DNA of 64,000 nt. It comes from Bacillota bacterium (GTDB taxonomy: Bacteria; Bacillota; Syntrophomonadia; Syntrophomonadales; Syntrophomonadaceae). Each line of letters opens with the position of its first letter. The first letter of the stretch is position 1. A model generated the notes under the pieces. The model was not told where the DNA came from. It saw only the letters and a list, made by a program, of their open reading frames with translations, and made no database searches. The stretch lies in assembly GCA_029550685.1 (NCBI GenBank), contig JAKPGY010000091.1:1-64000 (forward strand). The letters are read 5' to 3'. The translations under genes and the position numbers were made by a program. Below are positions 16,041 to 24,578 of the stretch, in pieces.

Positions 16041-16796
16041 ATGCAGGATCTTATTAGACGTGCAGCGGAAGTAATGAAAAACTCCCGCAAAACGGTAGTA
16101 GTAACTGGGGCTGGTATCAGCACTGAGGCCGGTATTCCAGATTTCCGCGGTGAAAACGGCATCTACCGCCAACTGGGCGAGGACCGTGTTATGCGGATTA
16201 TTAATATTGATTTTTTCCGCCATAATCCTGAGGAATTCTATTCTTTTTACCGCCAATATTTCAATTTTCCAGCTGTAGAACCAAGCAAAGCCCATTATAT
16301 GCTAGCCCGTTTAGAAAAAGAAGGCTATGTAGCCGGAGTAGTTACCCAAAATATTGATAATCTCCATCAAAAAGCCGGCAGTAAAAATGTAATCCCCATC
16401 CACGGCAATGCGGAACAGTTTGTTTGTCAGGGGCGTAGCTGCCGGACCCGCTATGATGCCAGTTATGTAGAAAACTATCCTGAAACCGTTCCCCGCTGTT
16501 CCGCCTGTGGCAGTGTTATAAAACCTGATGTAGTCCTGTTTGGCGAGAACATCTACAATTATGCAGATGCCCGGGAGATGATACTTTCCGCTCAACTGTT
16601 GATCGTGATCGGTTCTTCTCTCACCGTATACCCCTTGGCTGGTTTCGTCAGGGAATTCTGCACTTTCACCCAGGACCTGATCATTATAAATAAAGGACCT
16701 ACTTATTTAGATCACGCCGCATTACTGAAGATTGATACCGGCACTACTGGCGCCGTTCTGGAACAGATCTACCAGTACCTGCAGCAGAAAAGATAA
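16041..16796 (+). CDS. cobB: NAD-dependent protein deacylase (sirtuin)
   Basis: A 251-residue Sir2 enzyme that removes acetyl or other acyl groups from lysines using NAD. The motifs are complete: GAGIS (23-27), GIPDFRG (31-37), TQNIDNLH (102-109), catalytic H121, and a four-cysteine zinc site (C129, C134, C153, C156). GSSLTVYP gives the ribose-binding end. In an organism rich in acyl-CoAs, a role in reversing non-enzymatic lysine acylation is plausible. ATG 16041 follows CTGGAGGTATATAA. Confidence 0.92.
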   Translation: MQDLIRRAAEVMKNSRKTVVVTGAGISTEAGIPDFRGENGIYRQLGEDRVMRIINIDFFRHNPEEFYSFYRQYFNFPAVEPSKAHYMLARLEKEGYVAGVVTQNIDNLHQKAGSKNVIPIHGNAEQFVCQGRSCRTRYDASYVENYPETVPRCSACGSVIKPDVVLFGENIYNYADAREMILSAQLLIVIGSSLTVYPLAGFVREFCTFTQDLIIINKGPTYLDHAALLKIDTGTTGAVLEQIYQYLQQKR

Positions 16797-17394
16797 CAAA
16801 AAGACGACTCTTTCTGTAACATCATTACTGTGAAAATGACCTCCCAATGTGTCATTGCTGTGAAAACGTCCTAGCGATGGACAGACCCGAAGCCTTCTTA
16901 TGTGTCATCGCGAGCGCGTAGCGCGTGGCGATCTCTATGTACATCTGCGCTAACCACGGCTTAGCAGTACTGTTAGCCGGAATGCAGGGGTATTAGCCGG
17001 CTCGCTCCGGGACTCCTCGCCTGCAACACATCGGCTTGCTTCGGTGCGAAGCGGATCGCTCGTAATTCGGCATCCTGCACTCAGTACTTGCTGCTCGAAA
17101 CGTCCTGTTTCTCGCTCCCTTTCGCAGCCCTCAGTTGCGCCGTGGGTTGCAACGGCTCGTCGTACGTCACTGCCCCGGCTAATACTCCTGCTTAAGCCAG
17201 ACAGTGATGATTTGCTTTCACGGTAATTGTCACCGGTAGAGCAGACCACGATGAATGAAAAGTCACCTTTTGTCTCATTGCGAGCGCAGCGAAGCAATCT
17301 CAAACGAGGTACGCAGGTTGCGAAAAAGAGATCGCCACGTCGCTTCGCTCCTTGCGATGACAAAAAAGGAAGCCATTTTCACAGCAAATAATGA
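16797..17394. repeat. Repeat-rich gap: short repeats around MITE family 1 copy
   Basis: Non-coding. It contains, in order: TTACTGTGAAAAT and TGTCATTGCTGTGAAAA motifs; a palindromic unit at 16904-16935; a MITE family 1 copy (16984-17191); TTGTCACC plus CCACGATGAATGAAAA (17227-17260); and a pair of opposed palindromic units at about 17269-17361. An ATTTTCACAGCA motif closes it. Small ORFs here run through the repeats and recur at the other copies, so they are not genes. Confidence 0.8.
16984..17191 (+). mobile_element. MITE-like element, family 1, copy A
   Basis: A 208-bp non-coding unit with inverted ends: GCAGGGGTATTAGCCGG on the left against CCGGCTAATACTCCTGC on the right. The interior (GCAACACATCGGCTT, GCTGCTCGAAAC, TTGCAACGGCTCG) is shared with the copies at 51353-51559 and 58459-58668. 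An extra degenerate end sequence (GCAGTACTGTTAGCCGG) lies just upstream at about 16964-16980. No ORF is conserved, so a transposase encoded elsewhere would be needed. Confidence 0.78.
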
Positions 17395-17427
17395 AAAAAG
17401 AGAACCCGGATTCGTCCGAGTTCTCTC
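17395..17427 (-). terminator. Terminator after superoxide dismutase
   Basis: On the reverse strand GAGAACTCGG pairs with CCGGGTTCTC around a short loop, followed by TTTTTT, about 20 bases beyond the superoxide dismutase stop. Confidence 0.85.
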
Positions 17428-17446
17428 TCAAGCTGCTGAATTGGTT

Positions 17447-18040
17447 TTAACGAGCGGCAGTAAATCGTTTTTCCACAACCTCCCAGTTGACTATGTTCCA
17501 CCAGGCATTTATCCACTCGGCGCGGCGGTTTTGATATTTGAGGTAATATGCGTGTTCCCACACGTCCAGAATCAGCAGGGGAACTATGCCCCATACGGTC
17601 AAATCCTGGTGCTTCTCAACCTGGTTAATTAATAATTTGCTTAATTGGGGCTGCCAGCCCAGGACCGCCCAGCCTGATCCTTCCACTGCTCCGGCTGCAG
17701 CGCTGAACTGCTTTTGAAAAGCTTCAAAACTGCCGAAATCCTTTTCAATTTGCTGCAGCAGTTCACCGCCAGGCTTGCCTGAACTTTGCGGGGTCATGTT
17801 TTCCCAGAACAAGGTGTGCAGAACGTGACCGGAACCTTGGAAGGCTAACTCTTTCTCCCAATGCTTGATGAGGGAATAATCACCTTTTTCCCGGGCTTCG
17901 GCCAGTTTGGTCAGAGCATTATTCAGACCATCCACATAAGCCTTATGATGCATGTCGTGATGGATACGAACTGTCTGTTCATCATAGTACGGTTCCAGAG
18001 CATTGTAAGCGTAGGGCAATTCGGGAAGAGTAAAATTCAT
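17447..18040 (-). CDS. Superoxide dismutase (Fe/Mn type)
   Basis: A 197-residue Fe/Mn superoxide dismutase that converts superoxide to oxygen and peroxide. The metal ligands are visible as H27, H75, D159 and H163 (DVWEHAYY). WENMTPQ and GSGWAVL match the family. Length is normal for a cytoplasmic bacterial enzyme, and no signal peptide is seen. Metal preference cannot be read safely. It is a single-gene unit with its own terminator and suggests that this anaerobe meets oxygen at times. Confidence 0.94.
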   Translation of the reverse strand: MNFTLPELPYAYNALEPYYDEQTVRIHHDMHHKAYVDGLNNALTKLAEAREKGDYSLIKHWEKELAFQGSGHVLHTLFWENMTPQSSGKPGGELLQQIEKDFGSFEAFQKQFSAAAGAVEGSGWAVLGWQPQLSKLLINQVEKHQDLTVWGIVPLLILDVWEHAYYLKYQNRRAEWINAWWNIVNWEVVEKRFTAAR

Positions 18041-18133
18041 ACTTTCACCTCAATTCTTCAAACTAAAGTTATATACCCAAAACAAACACCACTGCAGATA
18101 CTTTTATTTACAGCTTACCGCAGCCTCTTAAGA

Positions 18134-18655
18134 TTACACCGTTTGGACCGGAGGGTAATCCACTCCCCTGGTGTCCACGGTGACTTCTTTAATGCGCTGG
18201 TCAGTTAAGGGACGGTCCTGAAAATTAGTAGGGACAGATACGATAGCATCTACAGTATCCATTCCTTTTATAACCCGGCCAAAAGCTGCATAGTTCCCGT
18301 CCAGATGAGGAGCAGCCTCAACCATAATGAAAAACTGTGAACCTGCCGAATCTGGAACCGCTGTGCGGGCCATAGACAGAACACCGCGTTCGTGCTTGAG
18401 CGGGTTGTCGAAACCATTGCTGCTGAACTCGCCTTTGATACGATAGCCGGGACCTCCCGTACCAACCCCCTGAGGGCACCCGCCCTGAATCATGAAGCCG
18501 GGGATGACCCGGTGGAATATGATCCCGTTATAAAAACCCTTTTGAATAAGAGAAATAAAATTACTTACGGTATTGGGAGCTACATCGGGATACAATTCAG
18601 CCCGAATCTGAGCACCATTTTCCATAGTGATAGTAACCAGCGGGTTCGAACTCAT
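18134..18655 (-). CDS. Peptidyl-prolyl cis-trans isomerase (cyclophilin)
   Basis: A 173-residue cyclophilin that speeds proline isomerisation during folding. The active-site core is clear: [13 protein letters not shown], the SAGSQFFI motif and [11 protein letters not shown]. No signal peptide is present, so it is cytoplasmic. The GEF segment and [19 protein letters not shown] are typical of the bacterial group. It lies upstream of sod on the same strand but about 90 bases away. Confidence 0.93.
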   Translation of the reverse strand: MSSNPLVTITMENGAQIRAELYPDVAPNTVSNFISLIQKGFYNGIIFHRVIPGFMIQGGCPQGVGTGGPGYRIKGEFSSNGFDNPLKHERGVLSMARTAVPDSAGSQFFIMVEAAPHLDGNYAAFGRVIKGMDTVDAIVSVPTNFQDRPLTDQRIKEVTVDTRGVDYPPVQTV

Positions 18656-18717
18656 ATTATTTACTCCTTCGCCTGGTTTTCTTGCCTATTATACCATAGC
18701 CCACTGGTATTCATACA

Positions 18718-19596
18718 TCAGATATTTTCAGCTAATTCATTAAGTCGATTGGCGTTAGCTAAGAGTTCCTCAATGCTGGCGGAAATTTCCTGACTGGCAG
18801 CTGCCTGTTCTTCTGATGCCTGTACTGTGGCCCGGGAGCTTTCTCCGGCAATACTTATCTTTTCTTCAATTATTCTAGTCAGCTTACCTATACCTTCCGC
18901 AGTTTGTTTGGAGGATTCCGAAAGCTTACGGATTTCTTCCGCCACAACCCCAAAACCTTTACCGGCATCGCCGGCACGGGCAGCTTCTATAGCGGCATTC
19001 AATCCCAGCATTTTGGTCTGATCTGCAATACTTTTAATACTGTCAAGAATAGAGATAATTTCACTGGCGGATTGTTGAATTTCTGCGATATGCTGGTTTA
19101 ACTTTTGCTCGCTGGCATTGATACTGGCAGCACTGGCAGCAGTTTGCTGTATCGCAGCAGAGATCTCCGTTAATCCATTCATAAATGAAGCCGCCATTTC
19201 TTTCATAGCTTCGGCATTATGGCGAGTAATTACCACACCGAAAGTACCAATGACTTCTTGGGTATCGTCATCAAAAAGCGGAAAACAGGATACGCGCAGG
19301 GGCAGACCGTATACCTCAGCTCCCAGTTCGACGGCTAGGGGCTGGCGAGAATCCATGACATAGTCGGCTGCTCCGCCTTTAGCAAAGGGCTGACCAGGCT
19401 TAACAAAAGATACCCGGTTCAGAGGATCAATTTTCATTATGAATTTTTCCCGGTCGGTAGCGTAAAACCCCACGGTACGATCAGTAAACAAAGCTGCCAT
19501 TTTAGGAAGCATGATAAGAAAACTTTGATACAGCTTACTGTTAAGGACAACACCAGTGTCCTCAATAGCAATTTGATCCTGAATGGTGTTTTTCAT
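18718..19596 (-). CDS. Soluble methyl-accepting chemotaxis protein
   Basis: A 292-residue cytoplasmic receptor without membrane segments. The N-terminal ~130 residues form a sensory region of PAS-like type ([32 protein letters not shown]). The C-terminal half is a signalling coiled coil with the conserved hairpin tip [20 protein letters not shown], which contacts CheA and CheW. The signalling part is shorter than in transmembrane receptors. The ligand is unknown; the soluble form suggests sensing of an internal metabolic or redox cue. It may not have its own methylation helices in full. Confidence 0.88.
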   Translation of the reverse strand: MKNTIQDQIAIEDTGVVLNSKLYQSFLIMLPKMAALFTDRTVGFYATDREKFIMKIDPLNRVSFVKPGQPFAKGGAADYVMDSRQPLAVELGAEVYGLPLRVSCFPLFDDDTQEVIGTFGVVITRHNAEAMKEMAASFMNGLTEISAAIQQTAASAASINASEQKLNQHIAEIQQSASEIISILDSIKSIADQTKMLGLNAAIEAARAGDAGKGFGVVAEEIRKLSESSKQTAEGIGKLTRIIEEKISIAGESSRATVQASEEQAAASQEISASIEELLANANRLNELAENI

Positions 19597-19729
19597 TTGA
19601 TAGCATTACCCCCAGACTAGCCTAATTTGTACCAATATTGACAACATTCTCTAAATAAGTTCAGAATCCTCTAAAAATCACACAAGCAAAAATAAAACTG
19701 GTATTAATAAGTGAAGGCAGGGAGGAAAG

Positions 19730-19894
19730 TCACCGTTGAGCTATACTGTGAGGAAGAGATCCGCTCTCAATTAAAGATGAAGTAAACCAGGTATCCCCGC
19801 TGAGGATGAAAAGAACTACAGCTGCTGAAAAGCTGATAAATATAATCATAATCAACCATAGTATTATACGTTTCATCTGCTTATCACTGGGCAT
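19730..19894 (-). CDS. Small single-pass membrane protein (54 aa)
   Basis: A short ORF of 54 residues, MPSDKQMKRI at the start and SIAQR at the end. One strong hydrophobic segment (about residues 10-31, IILWLIMIIFISFSAAVV) follows basic residues, so the N-terminus should face the cytoplasm. Its ATG overlaps the last 11 bases of the DUF1700 gene and has GGAGAATACC upstream, which suggests translational coupling. It would act in the membrane with its neighbour. No family is recognised. Confidence 0.65.
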   Translation of the reverse strand: MPSDKQMKRIILWLIMIIFISFSAAVVLFILSGDTWFTSSLIESGSLPHSIAQR

Positions 19895-20501
19895 AGGTAT
19901 TCTCCTTTCGTTTCAGGCGCAGGTGAAAATGCAAGTATCTTAAGGTGCCACGATAAAGGATACGCCACAGGTAATAGTCACCAATTAAGAAGAGCAGTCC
20001 CAAAGCAGCCAGGCCCACCGACATGGAGATAGTAGCCGCCGCAGTCAGTCCATCGCTGTACCACAGAGCAGGTATATCAATTATTCCCGGTTGGATCAGA
20101 TTAGCTAAGACTCCGATCATCAGAAAAAGTCCGGTAAAGCTGACCGCCATACCAGCAGCCAACAGGGCAACCATGGCCCCGGCTACACCGAGAACCGGGC
20201 CTAACACCAGGACTAGATTGGCAAATCCCAGTTTCAATACTGCTTTAATGGCATGGATAAGGTTACGAAAAGAAGATTCCAGCTCAGCTAGTGTTATCAG
20301 GTGGTGGGCTTGGTAATAGCGGGCTATAGCATGCGGGCTGCCCAGACTGGCGGCAATTTCTTCTTCCGTCCGGCCTTGTTCCAAACCCATGCGGAACAAC
20401 TCCTGATGAGTTTTCAGAATGTTGCCCTTATCCGCTTTATCTATGTGGGATATTTTATCCAATTCAAGTTGCAGAGCCTGCAGAAATTCCTGTTGGTTCA
20501 C
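19884..20501 (-). CDS. DUF1700 / HAAS-domain membrane protein
   Basis: A 205-residue protein. Residues 1 to about 65 are the HAAS (DUF1700) helical domain, recognisable from NQQEFLQALQLELDKI and AASLGSPHAIA. The remainder has about four hydrophobic segments (GFANLVLVLGPVLGVAGAM, VALLAAGMAVSFTGLF and two later). Such proteins usually follow a PadR-type regulator gene and modulate envelope stress functions. No regulator gene is adjacent here; the small membrane protein overlaps its end. Its precise role is unknown. Confidence 0.82.
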   Translation of the reverse strand: MNQQEFLQALQLELDKISHIDKADKGNILKTHQELFRMGLEQGRTEEEIAASLGSPHAIARYYQAHHLITLAELESSFRNLIHAIKAVLKLGFANLVLVLGPVLGVAGAMVALLAAGMAVSFTGLFLMIGVLANLIQPGIIDIPALWYSDGLTAAATISMSVGLAALGLLFLIGDYYLWRILYRGTLRYLHFHLRLKRKENTYAQ

Positions 20502-20691
20502 CCCAATTCCCTCCCCCGCTAGTCAAACACCATGTATGACCGAGACCTCAGCTACATATCACCGATTCAAAAGCCATGTGTAAACCGGTAATGAAGTCAT
20601 AATTAGCTGACATCTACTCATTAATGTAACATCAGCTGGGCTATCAGGCAAGGAAATCAATTTTGACCGCAGTCAGCTATTTTAGTAACAA

Positions 20692-22077
20692 TCATACAAG
20701 ATTACGCATCCAGTCATGATGATAGCTTATGGTGGGCAGGAACTCCTGCTGGTGGTGATTAAAGGGGTAAAGACGCTGGTAGTAATTTGTATTATTGGCG
20801 ATTTGCCGCAGCAGCGAGGCCAGCCGGTCAATTTCTTCCCGGGTATTATAGGCAGCCAGGCTGATGCGAACCATACCCGGCCAATGAGCAGGACTAACCT
20901 GCCTCCAGTCTGACAATGGACGTTCAGAGTTGATGTTTAAAAGTCTGCGCACATAATTCTGGGCGCAAAAACAGCCGGTTCTTACTCCAATCCCTCCTTC
21001 ATGGCAGAGGATGACGCCCAGTTGGGCATGAGGGATGGAGGATAGGTTAAAAGTGATTACCCCCACCCGGGGCTGCGAGCCGTATATAGTTATACCTGGA
21101 ATAGCTGATAAAACTGCCAGGGCATGATTGGTAAGTTCATCTTCATAAGCGGCCATTCTATCCAGACCCAATTGCTGCAGGTATTGTAAGGTATCCGCCA
21201 GAAGGATAGCTCCTAGTACATTGGGAGAACCGGCTTCCTCCCGATCCGGCAGACCAGCCCAGATGATTTGCTCTTTAGTAACCAGCGACACAGTTCCTCC
21301 CCCGGTATGATCAGGATTACCCAGCTGGAAAAACTCACGGGGACCGATAAGAGCTCCGCAGCCAAAAGGAGCATATATCTTATGGCCGGAAAAGGCTAAA
21401 AAATCAATATGGCTGGAGTCACTATGAGGTTTCATGTCTACAGGCAAGTGGGGTACCAGCTGGGCTGCGTCTACCAGGATAAGAGATCCGTATTCATGGG
21501 CCATGGCTGCCAGGTAATGTATATCATTAATATGGCCGGTTACATTGGAAGCCCCACAAACCGCCAACAGCCTGGTATGAGGATAGTATTCCTTAAGCAT
21601 TTTCTCCAAAACAGCAGTTTGTAAACAGCCTTTTTCATCAACAGGTACGTATTCTACCCGGGCTCGAAAACGCCAGGGCAGATCATTGGAGTGATGTTCC
21701 ATTTCGGTGGATATAACCAGATCACCAGCTTGCCAGGGAAACCGGTAAGCCAGTTTATTTATAGCCTCAGTGGTATTTTTGGTGAGGATCACTGTGTCTC
21801 GATCCAAGTCAGCTTTCACAAAATGTCCGATAATATCGTGGCTTTTGTCATAGTAATAAGAAGACAGCCGGGATTTGTGCCCGGTTCCCCGGTGAACTCC
21901 GGAATACCAGCGCAGGTAATCACCCAGGCGTTCGACTACCGGCTGCAGAGCTGGGGTGCTGGCAGCGTTATCAAAATGAACATAGGGGGCCTGACGGCTG
22001 CGCCGCGTAGGGACCCGGCAGTCTATCCCTATAATTTGGCGGCGAAAGGTTTGAAAGGGAAAACCCCGCTGTTTAAT
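20692..22077 (-). CDS. Class V aminotransferase (cysteine desulfurase-like), apparent ATT start
   Basis: A PLP enzyme related to SufS-type desulfurases. The PLP lysine is in FSGHKIYAPFG (about residue 233) and the cysteine loop is GVRTGCFCAQ. The first ATG/GTG/TTG in frame is GTG 21819, but 86 conserved codons lie upstream of it, including VHFDNAASTPALQPVVE and WYSGVHRGTGHKS, which the family needs. That reading frame is open only back to a TAG at 22081-22083. The sole plausible start is ATT at 22077, eight bases after GGTGG. This gives 461 residues. Alternatives are a mutated start codon or initiation at ATA or CTG. The physiological substrate is unknown. Confidence 0.8.
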   Translation of the reverse strand: MKQRGFPFQTFRRQIIGIDCRVPTRRSRQAPYVHFDNAASTPALQPVVERLGDYLRWYSGVHRGTGHKSRLSSYYYDKSHDIIGHFVKADLDRDTVILTKNTTEAINKLAYRFPWQAGDLVISTEMEHHSNDLPWRFRARVEYVPVDEKGCLQTAVLEKMLKEYYPHTRLLAVCGASNVTGHINDIHYLAAMAHEYGSLILVDAAQLVPHLPVDMKPHSDSSHIDFLAFSGHKIYAPFGCGALIGPREFFQLGNPDHTGGGTVSLVTKEQIIWAGLPDREEAGSPNVLGAILLADTLQYLQQLGLDRMAAYEDELTNHALAVLSAIPGITIYGSQPRVGVITFNLSSIPHAQLGVILCHEGGIGVRTGCFCAQNYVRRLLNINSERPLSDWRQVSPAHWPGMVRISLAAYNTREEIDRLASLLRQIANNTNYYQRLYPFNHHQQEFLPTISYHHDWMRNLV

Positions 22078-22153
22078 AGCCTATCCCACCTTTGGAACTG
22101 TTTAATCTATACTATGTACACCTAGTGTTTTTGTCACTGTTAGGTGCAGCTGG

Positions 22154-22633
22154 TTAGATAAACAATTCCAGGTTGGCATTTACTGCATCCTGCAAATAGT
22201 CTTTGACATCCAATACTTCTACTTCCGGCAGCAGTTCTTCCGGTTTTAGACCCATAACCTCCAAGGACAGCTTGCATGCATAAAAGGAAACCCCTTTTTT
22301 GCGGGCACCCTGTAGAAAGTCAGCTAACCGGGGAGTGTGGGAATCTTCCATCATCTCCACCAGCATGTATTTACCCAGACCGCTCATATTCATGCGGGAT
22401 AAAGGTAACTGGTCCGGTCCTTTAGGAGTTACGGCTGTAAACATTTTCTCATAGGCACTTTTGTCTTCCAGGCTCATTTTATCGGGATCTCTCAGCAGCA
22501 TTAACCCCCAAAAGGCGAAGAACATGGTCACCGACATGCCCAGCTCCCGCGCTCCATTGGCCAGGATCAGAGCCGCCAAAGCCTTGTCATAGTCGCCGCT
22601 GAAAACCAGTAAGTTTACATGCTTATTATCCAC
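22154..22633 (-). CDS. DsrE/DsrF-like family protein
   Basis: A 159-residue protein of the DsrE superfamily in the peroxiredoxin-like branch. VNLLVFSGDYDKALAALILANGA opens the Rossmann-like fold, MFFAFWGL follows, and FYACKLSLEVMGL carries the conserved cysteine that may hold a persulfide. Length matches the DsrE/DsrF/DrsH-like group linked to sulfur relay. The start is GTG 22633, behind GAGGAGG about 10 bases away. Its neighbour downstream is the desulfurase-like gene, a natural sulfur donor. Confidence 0.85.
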   Translation of the reverse strand: MDNKHVNLLVFSGDYDKALAALILANGARELGMSVTMFFAFWGLMLLRDPDKMSLEDKSAYEKMFTAVTPKGPDQLPLSRMNMSGLGKYMLVEMMEDSHTPRLADFLQGARKKGVSFYACKLSLEVMGLKPEELLPEVEVLDVKDYLQDAVNANLELFI

Positions 22634-23288
22634 TAAAACATGACCTCCTCTAATTGCTATGAAAATGGATTCCTAATGTGTCATTGCTGTGAAAACTCCT
22701 TTTACCTGAGTCGAAGTGTGACAGTAGGTTTGCCCTTAGCACCTGTTCCGTCGTCACGATATAGTAACGGCTCGATGTGCGACTCAGGGGGTACCGGGCT
22801 AAACAAACGTCCTGTTTGATAACCCTCTTACGGACATCCTGTCCCTCGCCCCCCTTCGTCTGCCCATCTTCGCCGGCTATATCGGACTCCTTCACCAAGG
22901 TGCTCAGGTAAACCTAGTGGCAACAATATATTGCGAGCCGTTGCTAGGCGACAAAGTCGTCCCCCCTACGTTTGGGTGTTTTCATTCATCGTGGCCGGTT
23001 CTTCAGGTGACAATTACTGTGAAAATAGTCGTCGTTGTGTCATCGCGAGGAGCGAAGCGACGTGACGATCTCTTTTTCGCAGCCTGCGAGCCTCTCTTGA
23101 TTGCTTCGCTGCACTCGCAATGACTAAAATGGTGACTTTTCATTCATCGTGGCCTGGGTCGCAGGTGACAATCGCCCTCTGCTAGTAGCATGTACTATTT
23201 GCAGCTTAATTATAAAAAGGAGCAGACCATAGATTTAGCCAAGGTATGGTAAACTGTAAATGGAATTTCAGGTTAGGCAGGGATTTTA
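22634..23288. repeat. Repeat-rich gap: MITE family 2 copy and palindromic units
   Basis: It begins with TGTCATTGCTGTGAAAA, followed by a MITE family 2 copy (22722-22919). Then comes TTTTCATTCATCGTGG with CAGGTGACAATT at 22978-23015, and opposed palindromic units at about 23038-23124. A second TTTTCATTCATCGTGG copy follows near 23137-23152. The last 120 bases lack repeats and probably hold the promoter of the HD-GYP-type gene. No gene is supported. Confidence 0.8.
22722..22919. mobile_element. MITE-like element, family 2, copy 1
   Basis: A 198-bp non-coding unit. Its ends are inverted repeats of about 22 bases: CAGTAGGTTTGCCCTTAGC on the left, and CACTAGGTTTACCTGAGC when the right end is read on the reverse strand. 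The interior (GATATAGTAACGGCTCGATG, GGGGGTACCGGGCTAAAC, CGGACATCCTGTCCCTCGC) matches the copy at 58687-58885. Confidence 0.75.
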
Positions 23289-24434
23289 ATGCAGCACAGG
23301 CATATAGTGATAAGCGGCTTCATCATTACGGCTTTGCTGGCTGCGGTAATATTGAGCGGTTGGCTGCCCGATTGGGCCATAGCTCTGTTCATCCTGGGAG
23401 CAGGGGTGGGGCTTACTTATTTGCTGGCCTTAATATCACGACAGCAGGAATACCTAACCCACCAACAGGCTTTCGTAAGGGCTTTGCAGGACTTGCATAA
23501 GGCTGACTCTTACCAGAGTTTGGTCAAGCACCTGGAAATGGCCCTGCACCGGGTGCTTGCCGGTGAGGCAACCGCAGTAAAGGTATTGGAATCCGCTCCG
23601 TCTGCTCCGCCGGAAGCAGACCTATGCGGTTGGGCGGATTTGTTAGAACGTGCTGATGCCAGCTCTGATTTACAGATGATTACCAAGGAAGATGAGGATT
23701 GGTATGTACTGCCGGTGCAGGATTCATCCGCGCAACCAAGGAAGATATTTCTATGCTGGAAACAAAAACATAACCCAGCCGGGCTAGCGGTTCAAGGGAA
23801 TCTGAAAATTATTGCTGCCACTGCCTCCCAGATACTCGTCAGGTTAAATAAGCAGCAGCATTACGAGGAGTTTTTAAATCAGCTTCTGCATAGCGCTGTT
23901 AAGGCTGGCGAGGACCAAGTGCCTGGCTTCAGCGGGCACAGCCAAAGAGTAGCCCTGATCGCTGGTATCTTGGGGCAGCAATTGGGGCTGGATGAACGGG
24001 AAAGCAGGGATTTGCACTATGCCGCTCTGCTGCATGATATAGGCCGAAATAGACCAGTTCAAGGTGTTGATGAGGATCATCCTGGCAAAGGAGCCCAGGC
24101 ATTTCCAGCAGGAGATGAGTGGAGTCTGATCCGGGAAGCCATCCAATATCACCATGAAAGATACGATGGCAGCGGTTTCCCGGAAGGGAAAAAGATGACG
24201 GATATTCCTCTTTTAGCACGCATTTTGGCAGTAGCAGATATTTTTGACGGTCTAACTGCCCTGGCTCCAGAAGAACATAGGCTGTCGCCTGAACTGGCTT
24301 ATCAAGTTATCCAGAAAGCCACCGGATCAGGCTTCGATCCTTTAGTAGTAGTGGCCTTGAAGGAGTCCCTGGCCATGATTCAAGAAGAATTGACTGTGTT
24401 AACACCTATGGCAGCAAGGGATGTTGAAAACTAG
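23289..24434 (+). CDS. HD-GYP-type phosphohydrolase with membrane anchor
   Basis: A 381-residue protein. Two hydrophobic segments (residues about 8-25 and 29-49) anchor it in the membrane. The middle, about 60-185, could be a GAF-like sensory domain. The catalytic part has H217, the H249-D250 pair in LLHDIGR, and HHERYDGSGFP (288-298), which is the HD-GYP pattern of cyclic-di-GMP phosphodiesterases. The GYP triplet appears only as a DGSGFP stretch. It may therefore degrade cyclic-di-GMP and influence the envelope genes that follow. ATG 23289 has only a weak GCAGGG ribosome site. Confidence 0.8.
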   Translation: MQHRHIVISGFIITALLAAVILSGWLPDWAIALFILGAGVGLTYLLALISRQQEYLTHQQAFVRALQDLHKADSYQSLVKHLEMALHRVLAGEATAVKVLESAPSAPPEADLCGWADLLERADASSDLQMITKEDEDWYVLPVQDSSAQPRKIFLCWKQKHNPAGLAVQGNLKIIAATASQILVRLNKQQHYEEFLNQLLHSAVKAGEDQVPGFSGHSQRVALIAGILGQQLGLDERESRDLHYAALLHDIGRNRPVQGVDEDHPGKGAQAFPAGDEWSLIREAIQYHHERYDGSGFPEGKKMTDIPLLARILAVADIFDGLTALAPEEHRLSPELAYQVIQKATGSGFDPLVVVALKESLAMIQEELTVLTPMAARDVEN

Positions 24435-24578
24435 GACCAGGATAAGAGGAAAATTTCAAAAAAAAGCGCTTGAGGGAGTAGAAAGAATATCTTGCCTGTG
24501 ACTAGCCTTTAAGAGGTCCTGGATAGAAACCGATAAAAATAAGGAATAACTGTGCACTAAATGTCGGGAGGGTCTAAT

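Noticed and set aside
16950-17363. A 137-codon reverse ORF over the repeat region (and similar at 51091-51450)
   Set aside because: It runs through MITE family 1 and is found in the other copies only as shifting frames, so it is a by-product of the repeat.
16797-17394. CRISPR array suspected from many repeats
   Set aside because: Repeats vary in length and orientation, lack regular spacers, and recur in other gaps. They are mosaic elements, not a CRISPR.
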